64,000 bases of DNA from the NCBI RefSeq assembly GCF_000004075.3, contig NC_026657.2:33528732-33592731 (forward strand), given 5' to 3'. Numbering within the stretch: position 1 is the first letter of the stretch; every line of letters starts with the position of its first letter. The position numbers and the translations under genes are program-made. This document shows positions 12,155 through 24,800 of this stretch, piece after piece. Below the pieces are notes generated by a model. The model was given only the letters and a program-made list of their open reading frames with translations. It had not been told where the DNA came from and did not search any database. Source of the stretch: Cucumis sativus. Its lineage: Eukaryota > Streptophyta > Magnoliopsida > Cucurbitales > Cucurbitaceae.

Positions 12155-13677
12155 GTACTCAACAAACTTTGCCTAAAGTTGATCAATTTGTAAATTTATG
12201 GGGAAATATATGATATCAAATCTCTCTCTCTCTCTTTTACAAATTTCATTCCCCAAAATAATAATGGGATGTTCTTTCCTTTTGTATTTCTTTTTCCTCT
12301 TCCTTTCTCTTCCATTTCATTCTCATTTTCTTTTCTTTCTCGTGTGGTTTTCTCACTCCCTCGATTATATATAGCTCAGTTTGTTTTTATTACTATTTTA
12401 AACTAAATTTGCACATGTGATATTCATGTGCGTACATGTATTGATTTTTTAAAAAGAAAAAACGACTATATTTTAATAAATGTATGATGATTATCCATAT
12501 CTTTTTGTCGCATAAAATCAAACCTAGCTATAGCATTGATCCCTTGTCCAAAATTATTATTGTTGTACCTATATATCAATGAACCTTAACGCAAGTGGAT
12601 GTCAACACAGCGAATACACTATTTAATTACTCATATTTATCTAATACGATTGTCAAGCACATGAAGCTCAAATTGTTATTCATTCTATATATATATATAA
12701 AAGGTTAATCTTAATTTGGATAGTGTTTTTAATATAATAATATGTTAAGTTTGGAGCAATCTTCTTAAAAGATTACAAATAAAACAAAATCTAGTAACGA
12801 TAGACTCTATCATCCATAAATATAAAAAATATAAACTTTGAAATAAAAATATGTTAAATATTATTTTGATAAATGTCCTTTTAGTTCGGTCGTCGTCAAT
12901 AAAAATGTTAAAAGGCAGTTCTTAATCACTATATAAAAACTTTTAATTTCATTAATTTCTTATATATGTTTTAATAATTTTAATTTTTTTTAATTACAAC
13001 ATCCACTGTACTTAAAAATGTTACCATCAAAATTACTCTTCAAATATTGAATTTAGAGAGATTCCGAGAGAAAATGTCATTCAAGATTAATATAAATAAA
13101 TAAAAATTCTATTAATTTCTTGAAATTTTGGATCATAATACTCATTCACCGATCATTGTGTTGCCTAAATTCATGAACGTCTCCCATCCAATATTGATAC
13201 AAAAATACACTTATAAATATAAGGGCGAATTTATTAAGGGACCATATTGTACGTGCCTTTTCATATTTTCGGTTTTTGTATTCTAATATTAATTTTGAAG
13301 TGTTCAATTACAATATATATTAACTAATCTTCTTTTGTTACTAAATTTGACCTCTCGTATGGTGGTTGTGTCCCTTTAAAATCTCATATTCTTGGTCGTC
13401 AAATGCACCTGGTAATACCCTAGTAATATAAAATGAAATGAGGAAAGAAAAAAAAAAGTTGAAAACACAAATCAATGCAATTACATATAAATACATAAAA
13501 ATTTTCTCAAAGTTTTTTTTCTATATATATATATATAAAGCCAAAGCTTAAAAGCAGACAACAAACCAAACAAATTGAATAAGAGATTCACTTCCTAAAT
13601 TCAAAACCAAAGCCTCTAAATCAAACAAAGGTTCAAAAAGAGAGAATTTAGGCGCTTTCAGTGCCATTCAATCTTAG
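12155..13677. other. Convergent intergenic spacer
   Basis: This contains the 3' flank of the DUF1336 gene (CT repeat near 12221-12236) and, at its right end, the 3' flank of the first phytocyanin gene. A MITE-like copy lies at 13227-13395 and is listed separately. Nothing else was recognised. Confidence 0.55.
13227..13395. mobile_element. MITE-like element, copy A (one end decayed)
   Basis: It shares with 31258-31458 the same ordered blocks: TTATTAAGGGACCA, TTTTGTATT-TAATATTA, TTTTGAAGTGT--AATTACAATATAT and GGTTGTG-CC-TTTAAAA. In this copy the right terminal inverted repeat is hard to see, so it is older or truncated. There is no coding capacity, which fits a non-autonomous DNA transposon. 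Confidence 0.5.
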
Positions 13678-15580
13678 TTAACCACCGAGAAAGAAAATGG
13701 CTACAAAAAGCAGAAGGGCATTCAAAATTGAACAACAAAGGGTGGGATTATTTGATAGGAATGCACCACCACTTTTGTTAGAGCCTGCAGGCGACGGAGC
13801 TGGGGCGGAATGATCAACTGTCGACATGTAGACGGCGAGTTTCATTCCTTGGAAGCAGTACCCGCCACCGCCAATGAAAAAGTATGGATGCAACTCTGTC
13901 AGCTGAAACACGTCTCGTCCACCTCTTGTGATGTTCTTTATGAAGTCCTTCTCGTTGCAGTCCTCGAAACTCCTTTTGTTCACTTCCAATACATTGTAAT
14001 ACCGTTTGTCGAACACAAAATCTAATCAACATGTAGTCATAGTTAGATATCGAACAGTGAATCAAATTGCCTCTAAAATAAATATAACGTAAATAATAGA
14101 TACGTATTTCCACATATTTGAAAATAACAAAATGTTTTTTACTCGTTTAACTTCTTTAAAGAAAAGTTAAGATCTCGATATTTTCATGAATATCAATATT
14201 TTAAACCTCGGCTATAACGTAATATGTATTTTTTGGTTGGATGAAGTGAATTATTACTTAAAATAATATCTTGGGGGAGGGATTGAGAAATCTTCTTGGG
14301 ATTGAACTTTTGTGGAGATGAGTGTGAGAGAGGAAAAGACAGATATTGGGAGAAAGAAATGAAAGAGAAAGACTTTAAAGAGAAATAATAAAGGTTTCTT
14401 TAGATTTTCATCTTAATTATCTTCTCTTCCTCTTATTTTTCTTTAGTTATTTAGTGAGAATTACAATAGTACTTTTTCTTTACACTTTTGGTTTGGTATT
14501 TCAGAAGAGTATAACTTTATTTAAACTCATGTTCACCTCAGTTTTATCTGCATCAAAGTAAAAATAGTTATAAATCAACTAATAGATTTGATGTTTTGAT
14601 GGATATAACTTCATTTTTGTTAGGGTATATATTAGTTTTTTCTATATGAATTTATCCTTGACTTGGTAAAGAATAATAATTTATGTTTAATTTATTATTT
14701 TTAATGTACTTGCATTATCTTTTGATCGTTCTCCACCCTATATATCGAATATGGATCAATAGAAAATATGTTAAGATTTTGAGACAATATATTAATTTTC
14801 ACATGTTGTTTAATTTTCTCAAATATCTCAATTTTTTTCATATTTTGCTAAGAAACCATTTGAGTGAATTTACAACCAAATCTAACCAAAAATAAATAAA
14901 TAATTAAACAAAATAAATGTTCTTTAGAAAACTATATCTTTGCATCAAGACGTAAATAACAAAAATTAAGAAGACCTATATAATTAAGTACATAAATAGT
15001 GTTGAATTCTAAGCTTAGTTTTCATATATTAAAAGGTTATCAAACTAAAACTAAATTTCTTAGTTTTTTTTATTATTATTTAAAAGAAAACACTCAAGAA
15101 GTACAATAGTATCAATCATTGTTATTGATTTAATATGAGACATAAATAGTGTTAGTCATATTACATTATGATAAGTTCAAATTCTCACTCTCTCTTGCAT
15201 TAAAACAAGAAAATTAATTATTGTAGTCATATCAACCTCATAAATTTATTTTTAAGACACACTAAAGAATTGGTGGTTAATAATTAATCTGAAAAAAAAA
15301 AGTGTAGGACTGCTCATGATTTAATGAAAAAAAGAAGAAGAAGAAGAGAGAAAATGAAGAAAAACTTACAAAGCCAATCACCAAGATAGAAATGGTGAGA
15401 AGAGGACCAATGAGTGTAGTTTTGATTAGGGGTCCATCCTTGTGAATTTCCCACCTTATGAAGCTCCTCTCCCTTTCCAATTGTTACCATTATTAACAAT
15501 AACCATCCAGTACAAACCATTACCATCTTCTTCCTTATGATAAATCTTATTCTACCACTTCCTCCTCTTCCTATTCCCAT
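13678..15580 (-). CDS. Early nodulin-like phytocyanin, ENODL17 type (copy 1)
   Basis: Exons 15370-15580 and 13678-14021 encode 184 residues. The intron (14022-15369) splits the codon in GDWLY, the usual phytocyanin position. I start at the first ATG (MGIGRGGSGRIRF); a second in-frame ATG at 15526 (MVMVCTGWLLL) would give a more classical signal peptide. The plastocyanin-like domain keeps both disulfide cysteines (FEDC and GGYC). The usual type-1 copper ligands are replaced: His by Tyr in YYNVLEVNK, Cys by Gly in YFFIGGG, and His by Tyr in GYC. It therefore should not bind copper, as is typical of ENODLs. A Ser/Pro/Ala-rich stretch (SAPAPSPAGSNKSGG) and a hydrophobic tail suggest arabinogalactan modification and a GPI anchor at the plasma membrane. 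It is probably a tandem duplicate of the next gene. Confidence 0.88.
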
Positions 15581-18102
15581 CCTCTTTTTCTCCTTTCTTC
15601 CCAAACAAACAATGAAATTTTTCGAGCTGAGATCTCTCCACAAGCCTAGTAAACAAAAGTGAGGTATTTAAAACTCACAGTTCGAAAAAAAGAATCAAAA
15701 ACAGTAAATGTACATTAAACTTTTAGAAATCGTTTAGTACAATAACTAAAAGTTAGTAAAGTAGATTATTATAGCTCACTCCATGTTTGAGACACCAACT
15801 ATAACAATAAACTAAAATAGTAAATTAACTCAACAATAAATAATAGTTTGGTTAGATACCCATAAAATATAACAATTTATTATAACTCACATCCATCATG
15901 TGAGCATTTTGAGTAGAAAATAAATGTTAATTATGGAAGTTTTGTTTGAAGGGTTAATATGAAAGAATTGTTGTGGGGGGAAAAGTGGAGTCAACACGAA
16001 CCTTTGAATTTGGCTTTTCTTTAAAGTCGTTTAATTTGCGTGGACACCACACCTCCTCTCCTTCTACTCATTATTACTATTAGAAAGGGGGGAAATACCG
16101 TTATCCAATTTTTTACATAATTCCATTTTATAATCATTTCGTTTCTCTCTTCTTCTTCTTCTTCTTTTTTTTTCATTATAACACATAATTAAAATATATT
16201 ATACTATAAATGATAGATATCTGATTTTTATTTACTAATTAAAATTAGTTTTTATAATTCTAAAATTAAGATTTTAGTATTTTTTTTTTTCCTAATCTTG
16301 CTTTGTGTTTTCCTCTTTAGGGTACGAGCTTTTCATTTGATGCATGTTGAACGATATCGGAACAGTAAACATGTGCAAGGTTATGTCAATATTTCAAATG
16401 AAAAAAGGTATACAAATATTAATGAAATATTATTGTTATTTGGAAAAAGGAATTAAAGGGAAAAAAGAGAAGGAAAAGAAAAGTGTGGTTGTGTTTATAA
16501 TATATATATATATAGCATATAGCATATAGCATGTGAAGAGGTTCCAAGTGGGGTTCGTCAGTTCAAAGTGTAGTGTTCATTAGAGACGACGCGTTTTCCC
16601 TTCTTTCTTTCTCTCAACTTCTAATTCCCACGTTCTCTTCTTCCACAATTCTACTTTATAATTGATCTCTTTCATGCATCTTTCTTCTTTTTCTTTTTCC
16701 CATTCAAATATATATATATATATATAAGTAACTAGAGATGAACATGATAGATTGAAAATCGAATCAACCATCAGTCAGTCCAAAGAGTGGTGTTGATCTA
16801 TGTCGTTTTGAAAAAAATTCAAAAAAAAAAGTTCAAATAATCAAACTGATTGACTTTCACCTCTCAACGGTTGAGATAGATTTGAACATTTACAAAAAAT
16901 CGACTTCAATCGATTGATGCTCTTTGTTAGGAAAAGATTTCAATTATATCACCCCCTTAATTCAAATTTAAAGATGTCATAAACATATATCTTTCAAAGG
17001 AAAAGATCTAATTAATATAGAAATCAATCCTAAGACTTGATTTCGCTCTTTCAAAGTGGATCAATGCTGAAGTGTGAAATCTTAAGAAATCATGTTTATT
17101 GAAAGATGGATTTATCAAATCATCATTAATTTCTTTCTCTTTTTAGTCTAATCTTACTTTGCTTTATAACCTCTTTTTCCACTTCTAAATTATAATTTAT
17201 TTGAAGAAAACCTAAAGTACATACACTTTTATTCATCTCAATTAATAAATCATCCCTTCAACTAAATATTTTCAACATTCATAAAACAAAGAATAAATAA
17301 ATAAGAATTTCATTTTCTAAAATTTATTAACCCTAGAAATCTTACTTTCATCCATTTGGTTGATGTTTTCAAAACCAAACAAAATTTTGTAGTTTTTAAA
17401 AATTTGTTTATGTTTTTGAAATTTAGAAAATATTTCAACGAAATTCAATTGATTTTGATTTATTGGTTTTTCAAATGAGAAAAATCATCGAACTAAACAT
17501 AAACCTTCACACCCTCACATATGTATGTACTCGAGGATTCGTCTCACATTCATACCCTCCAACCCAAGTTGTATTTACAATACCTTGTCGAATGAAAACT
17601 TACTTAATTTCTCTTTTTTTCCTCAACATAAACAAACTCAATCGAATTGAAATAAAAAAAAAAAGGGTGGTTTAATGGGGTGGACAAAGGGTCCAAACAA
17701 CATTAGAGGTGAGATCATTGGTGCAATGGCTTTCCAGTTTATTTAATGAATAAAAGAGACAAAAGAATCTATATTCACATGCTTGGTTGCTTGCAAAAAC
17801 CATTTAAGAGGACAGGACAAATAAATTAGAGTCTTATCAAAAATTCAATCCCTACAATTTTTATATCCACCACCCAAACAACAAAAATTCCAAAATTTAA
17901 GTTTTCAAAAGCAAACAAAAAAAAGAAAAACTATTTTGAAACATTGAAGTCTAAATCAAAGTGAGAGCAAAAGATAACACAATGAGACACTACACCCTCA
18001 AAAAAAAATATGAAAGAAGAGAATTAATAACTTGATCTTCCTTCCACAATTTGGTGAAGAAAAATGTACTCTATTGAATATGAATCAAGTAAGAACTGGT
18101 CT
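15581..18102. other. Spacer between the two phytocyanin genes
   Basis: AT-rich DNA that contains the promoter of the left gene and the 3' flank of the right one. Simple repeats include TTC repeats near 16147-16166, a (TA) run plus three copies of AGCATAT near 16500-16531, and a (TA) run near 16709-16726. Reading frames in it are short and low-complexity. Confidence 0.5.
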
Positions 18103-19471
18103 CTACCAGACCCGAGTGAAAACTTCAAGTACAGCAGCAATGGCGAAAACAGCGGTTAGAACGAATGGGGTGTGTCCAGTGTTGGTAGATCTAAGAGCAC
18201 TGCTCTTTTCGTTCAAGGGTGAGGATGAGGGCGGGGGAGGTAGGTGTTCGACATGGATAGCAAGCTTCATGCCTCCAAAGCAAAAGCCTTTTCCACTTAT
18301 GAAGTAATAAGGCCTGGTGACATTCAAATGAACCACATCTCTTCCAGCTCCTGTGGTGAAATTGTGGAGTGGATGATCAGAAATGCAATTCTCATAGTCT
18401 GTCTTGTTCACCTCCAACACATTCATTTGGTTCCTGTCATACACAAAAACTAGTACACAACAAGGGTAAGGAAGTGACCCAAAATCACCCTCCAATTGTT
18501 ACTAATCTCTATGTAAGGTTTCGAAAAACGAATAAAAAAAAACCAAAGGAATTTGTAGTTGGTTCGGAGAATATTGTGTGGTTATAGACAATCTAGAGAC
18601 ATCTTCCCACTTTTGTTAAGTGAACTCATTTTCTAGTAACTAAGGAGCAAATAAACACTCCCCATCTAACGAAAAACCGAAAGTATTTTTTGTTAATTTG
18701 GAGAACACTGTGTTTTTCAGGTTACAGACAAGCCAGAGCCACATTCCTGCTTTTGTTAGTAAACTCGTTTGCTAGTAACTTCATGCTTAGGCATATTTGG
18801 ACTAAATTAAAAGATCTCATAGCAAATTTCTAACAAAACATGAAGAAAGTACTCAGTTGATTTATAAGAAAATATCACTACATTGTATTTAGATGTCAAT
18901 GCATGAGCAAGAGATATATGGATCAAACAAAATAACAAGAACACAAACAATCCTAAGTTCCTAACTCATCCACATTCATCCAAAATAAACAGAGAAACGA
19001 CTCAATCACTCATTTCTCAGCACAAACAGTCAATCCCTTTGAAGTTATCTTGAGTTGAGAAAGAACCCATTCAAAAACAACTCATATAGAAATTAATTTC
19101 CCCCCAATTTTCTCAGCAACCAAACAGAACAAAAAAAACTTCAAGCTAAAGGTTTAAAACCCCGGCAAATCCAACAAGACCCCAAAAACAAACTAAAGAG
19201 GCTGAAAATCCACATAAGATCTGAAAATCAGCAATAACTCTAAACACCATTCACAGATCTATAGATAGAGGTGCTTACAGAGCCAATCATCATAATAGAA
19301 GTGCTTTCCCTGAGCCCAGGTAGTATAGTTCACATTAGTATTCCAACCCATGTTGCCACCGACAGTCCACCGTGTCGCCGAAACTTCCGGCACCGCCGCC
19401 AGCAGTATCACCACTGCCGCAACGGCCACCAGAAGCCCACTGCCACCGACCCTTGTTCTTAGAACTTCCAT
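18103..19471 (-). CDS. Early nodulin-like phytocyanin, ENODL17 type (copy 2)
   Basis: Exons 19279-19471 and 18103-18449 encode 179 residues, with the intron in the same codon and phase as in the neighbouring copy (DWL-F/Y). The N-terminal signal peptide is MEVLRTRVGG followed by a hydrophobic run. The phytocyanin domain (WNTNVNYTTWAQGKHFYYDD, YDRNQMNVLEVNKTDYENC, YYFISGKGFCFGGMKLAI) is close to Arabidopsis ENODL17 ('lamin-like'). The copper ligands are absent: Met at the first His site, Ser at the Cys site, Phe at the second His site. The disulfide cysteines are kept. A PPPPSSSP segment and a C-terminal hydrophobic tail predict GPI anchoring. This copy looks closer to the ancestral form than copy 1. 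The likely role is cell-wall or membrane-surface structure or signalling; the exact function is unknown. Confidence 0.91.
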
Positions 19472-19514
19472 TTGCTCTGTATTTCCAATGTTCTCTAGAA
19501 GGGGCGAAGTGAGG

Positions 19515-19523
19515 CTTATAAAG
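19515..19523 (-). promoter_or_regulatory. Probable TATA box of phytocyanin copy 2
   Basis: The minus strand reads CCTTTATAAGCC, 45-55 bases upstream of the ATG. This is plausible core-promoter spacing, but the leader would be short. Confidence 0.35.
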
Positions 19524-21837
19524 GATTGAAAAAAGAGAAAAGAGGTTGCTTTATGGATCTACAACTTCCATTAATTTTTTAATTCAAACTTAAACTTCTG
19601 GGTTAGTACAAATTATTATTATACCTCAGCCTTTTCTTAAAAAAATTGTTTATAAAATTTAAACAAATTGGATACAAAAGTTGGGATTTTTCTTCACGAC
19701 AGCCAGCTCATGTTTGGTATTATTCTCTGAATTCATGATCTTTTTTAAAACTTTAAAAGCAAAAAAGAAAAAGTTAGCTGATTTGCTCTTTCTTAAATAT
19801 GCTCCAACGGCTTTTTATCCTCTTATGGTATGTGTTATCATCAATCATCTTTCATTACAAAGAAACACATTACATTGCTATCTCATCTACTATTCTAAAT
19901 TTCTTTTAACTATCACAGTTTATCGACCGATAGATTAAGATAATAAAAGTGAGCATAATAGATCGAACAATCGATTGATCAATGTTTGATTTATACTCCT
20001 TCATGATTGAACATTTATTGAATCGACAGTTTGGTCGAAAAACTTACTCCAACTAATCGATGCTCGTTCCCTACAAAATAAACTATTATTCTATCATGAT
20101 ACAAATAGCTAGATATAGTTAGTAATTTGTCGTGGTCTACCATAGTTCATCGTAGATACACTATTATTCTATCATGAAACAGATAGTTCGATACAATAGT
20201 AATATATTGTAGTCTACCACATTTCTATCACAAAAAACTAATATTTTGCTATAGTTATATACTCATTTACTTTTTAGATTTTATATAATTTTGAAATGAT
20301 AATTAACATTATGGTAAGTAAAGAATGAACGTAGCATGAAAAATATTTATACTATCGTATATTTAGTTCTAAAAAAAAGTTCTATTGTCCAACCTAACTC
20401 ATTTAAAGTATAATGATTGACGACTCAAATTTGATTTTGAGTTAAAAGAAAAAGGAAAAAGAAAAAATCTCCACTTTCCTTTAGAAAAAAGTTGGTGAAT
20501 TCATAATATACTTTAATTTTGAAGTGATAAAATGAAATAATGAGGGATGAAATTGGGATAATTATTGAGATAATTTTCAAATTTGATTGCTAATTAGAAA
20601 AAGGAAAAACTGCTATTGATATTTGGTTGAAGGGTAACATCATGATTCATCCAAAATTTTGTAATATAAATAAGGAACTAATGTCATTATTATTATTTAT
20701 TACACATAATAATGTCAAGTAATAATTATGTTTTCTAATATCAATTAAGAGAATAGAATTGCAAAAGGATCATTGTTTCATCCAAAATGGCAACCAATAA
20801 ATGTATCCCAAATGTGCTTTCAAACAAAAAACATAGAATACCAAATGTATATATAGATATAATAAATATAGCTAATGAATATTAATATTATTGCCCCTTA
20901 CATGCTTTAAAACTTTAAATACAAATAATCTCATAGATTAGGTTAGAGGATGTGACATTACCTCAACTAAACTTTACTTTTCTACTACATTCGTACATGT
21001 AAATAAGCTAATATTTGTATAATAAGTAAACTTACAAAATGTGAATTTATAATTTCAATATAGTTGAATTAAGTTAAAACACAAGTCAGGAAATTCAAAA
21101 TGTCAAATACCAAATTCAACCTAATACTATTTGACTATATATATATATGATGATGATGATTTGAATATTGCATGAATTAAGGCTGAGATGGCTCTAATTT
21201 TTATATTTGGGGAAGTTGAGGGGGTTGAAAATGAAAGGGAAAAGTTTATTAATTTCACATGTAATCTAGCTGTCAATGGATGAGTCCTTTTTAGACTAAA
21301 CTACTTTATATGTGCCAAAGAGAAACAATGGTCCTAACTTATAAAATTAGCTTCTTTTATTTTTATAATCAAAACATGTAACTCAAATCTCCTCACCTAT
21401 TTCTCTGTCAATTTGCTTTTCTAAGAAAACAAAATGTCAAGATTTGGATTCTCAAACTATAATATTATCAAACATCCATAAACACTCCAACCTTCAACTC
21501 AAGTATGCATAAATCGAAAATCAAAGTAGCATACATCAAAGCATTTTTGGCACATGATAATCAATAAAACTCGGACTTTGTTCCACTCTTAAATTTCTTG
21601 GTTGAAGTCTACTGAAATCTGCATATATAAGATTTTTTTGCCTTTTTTTAAATATCGACCAGATAAGCGGATTACAAAATATTATCTTATTTTCTGAAAA
21701 ATAACGGGAAAAGCAGTACAAATTCTCCCATTTATGTGTATGACATTAGATTCAAATAACTTATAATCATACAATATGACACAAAATAAATTATTTGGAA
21801 CAAAACAGCTTCAGCCTGACTTTGGAGATTAATGTGG
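19524..21837. other. Intergenic spacer
   Basis: AT-rich DNA between the phytocyanin pair and the chorismate mutase 3' end. It contains an imperfect direct repeat around 20070-20240 (CTATTATTCTATCATGA-ACA-ATAG and TAGTCTACCA type phrases recur) and a GATGAT run near 21148-21160. No gene was recognised. Confidence 0.5.
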
Positions 21838-24800
21838 TCAGTCCAATCTTCTTAACAAATATTGAACTTGAACTTCCTTAGTCAATGGCATGATCCAATC
21901 CCCATATAGATCAGCAACTACGCTTGGTTTGATCTTGTAAGCTGCTTGGAGTTCACCCTCTTCATCAGTAGTCACTTCTTGACCATAAACCGTTGCTTTC
22001 ATCTCCACTCTCCTTTTCACGGTCTCCTCTACGGTCGGGTACGTCAGCATATCCATCAGTTTTTGCTTATCCTTTGAAATTTCACAAAGAAAACGTTATT
22101 CAGTAGGGATGTGGAAAAACAGGCAATTGGGGGCTTCCATCTAATTTGAGTTTATTTACTTGTGCTCTAATTGCTGCTTTGTAGGCATCGGGTGAGGCTT
22201 GAAACTTAGCTTCTGCGACGAATTTTCCATAATGGATTCTCTTTGATAAGGCCTGCAAATAGTAAGGAATACATTCATACAAGGTAGTTGTCATCTAAAT
22301 CAGCATAAAATTTCTGCAAGAAAAGCGAATATTTAAGAGTGTTTGGGATAAGGCCTTGAAAAATCAAATGTTGAGAAGTGTAGCAAGTGAATTTGGTTAA
22401 CCGGGATAGATTCAACAGCTTAGCAGCACTTTAACATACATATGAAGACAAGTAACATGGCTCAATATAGTAAGATCTGAAATATACAAATATTATTGCC
22501 AGTCAACAATAAATTTGTAGTTATGCAAGCTGTCATGGGGTCAATTATTGTTCCAAAAAAAATTTGTTCACTCCATGCGGGCCTAAGATTAATCTTAGTA
22601 CAACCTTGCAATCACAAAGTAAGAAATGGAACACTAAAGCAAAGGCTAGGATACCTATAAGGACGAATAAATGATAAGACGAGTGAAAAAGACAAGAACT
22701 CAAGCCTAAGGCTTTAACACTTGCGCCAAAAGGAAAAAAATTTGATAAAATGGAAGAATTTTTTATTGGGAGAGACGAGTGATTCTTCGTGACACGTGAA
22801 GTAGCTATTAGTTATTTGGACAAAGAAGGTTAGTTGGGGTGACTGTCCCTGGCCTCATTTGACGTTGTACTCCTCTAACACAATTAGATCCAATTCCACA
22901 GTCATGGAGTTACTTTGGATCTTCAAGAATTAAGGGTATGGCACTACCTAATTTTTCTTGTTTGTCCGTGTTTTTTTTGACATCATAATATTTCCATTTT
23001 CCTTTTAACAGTGACGATTTAAAGAATAGATTGGTTGAAATGCACACCTGCAAACAAATTGTGTCACAAACAGCACTTGATCCACAGTTACCATCATCTC
23101 CATCCTCGACTAACCTTGGAATCAGATCTCTAAAGTACATGTCCCATACTTTTGGATTGATGTTAATGGTGTCTGCGATTGGATGCAGAACCTATTTACC
23201 ACACAAGATGTAGTTTTAAAAAAATAGAGCAACAGAACCATTATACAACAAGCCAATTTTCTAGAGTATTGTTCATAAATCATATGTAAATACAAAGATT
23301 TATTTTGTTAATTTTTAAGCTAATCTTAGTGAAGTATAACTATAAACCAAATTATGAAGGCCAACCCAAAATTCAAATTACACCAAGCTGATAAATAAAT
23401 CCACCTTAAGACTAAAGCATGCTGATATATAAGATACAAGGATGGACAATTAATCAGGTGTTATAGAGAGAACAATCCACGGGAAGTTATAATTTTTTAA
23501 ATAGGATGGGTCAATGCAACTTAACTAACGCAACTACTTATTATAGGTAAAATGTCGTGAACATAGCCAACACTACCATCGAACCAGTGGCCTAAGTCAT
23601 CAATTTCTACTAAATTGAAGAGATTAAAGAGACATGTACATTAATTTAGAAATATTCTAAGAATTTTCATTTCAAACGAAACCTTAACTATACCCGAGGA
23701 TATTGCAGTGGAGGCAATAACGGTTGCGGCAACTCATTAGGGAAGAAAGGATGTTCATCAGGGCTTTTATATCTACCCGCCTAACATGAAACAGATTGTT
23801 GTTAGACAAAAAATCTAAATGAAAATAAAACCTTCCTCGTTATATCTTGTTTTTTCAAATATAGAATTGCACACCTTTGCATGAAGTTTTTCAGTTTCTT
23901 TGACCATATACTCTACCAAAGAACCATGAAACCCATCCATAGCAAAAGTGTCTCGATCATATGTGTTGCCATTGTAGCAATATTGTGCTCTCTCCAAAAG
24001 ACCAAATATTATGCTATCTTCTTGTCGGATTAATGAAAATCTTATACTTTCGAGAGTCAAGGTCTCACTCATGTCCACCCGTTTCTTCATTGCTAGTAAT
24101 CTATAGCAATCCATGTACAATTAATTGGAGAAGAAAATGGATTCAGATCCTTCGGGCTACAAAAAAAACGTTTTTAATCAAGGTAATCATAAAGATGCCA
24201 TAGGCACATATAAACTAAGTGTAAAACCATTTTCTTATACTAAGTATTGTTGAGAACCTTCTAGAAGGTTTCTTGACAAATGGAAAAGAGAGTAAATAGA
24301 TGTATGATTACAGTAATTCTTTAGCGGTGGACTTTGGTGTGCCTACAACTTATTAGCATAAAATTGAGTGAACTGCTTCCGAACAACCAACCAAGAAAGT
24401 TCCCAAAATAATAAGTTTTGTTCATAACTTTAGTTGATGAACTTTGATTATTTCATTGTCCGAGAAATCTAAAAGACTCAAATATTTTCTCAATCTTTAA
24501 ATAAGAATTCTATGTAGCTTTGTTATTATTTATAATAAACAAAATAATAACATGCCTATTGGAGAAAGGACTAATTATTCATGACATTTAGAAAAGAAAA
24601 CGGAAGGTTGATAGAAAATAAAATGCCACAAAAACATAGTTTAAGCAACCTTTTATTGGATGTTTCTTTTGTTGTCAGCAAACAGCTAATTAGACCCGTT
24701 TAGGCCATTTTAGGTTTAGTTTTCCTTCCTCTACGTCCATATTGTAAGAATCCAATATTATTGGAATTTGGTATCGGGAAGAAAATAACAAATTTTGTTC

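Noticed and set aside
24107-24165. Upstream extension of chorismate mutase exon 2
   Set aside because: An acceptor-like TTTTTTTTGTAG lies at about 24161, but the frame from it meets a stop, while the acceptor at 24101-24102 joins exon 1 in frame.
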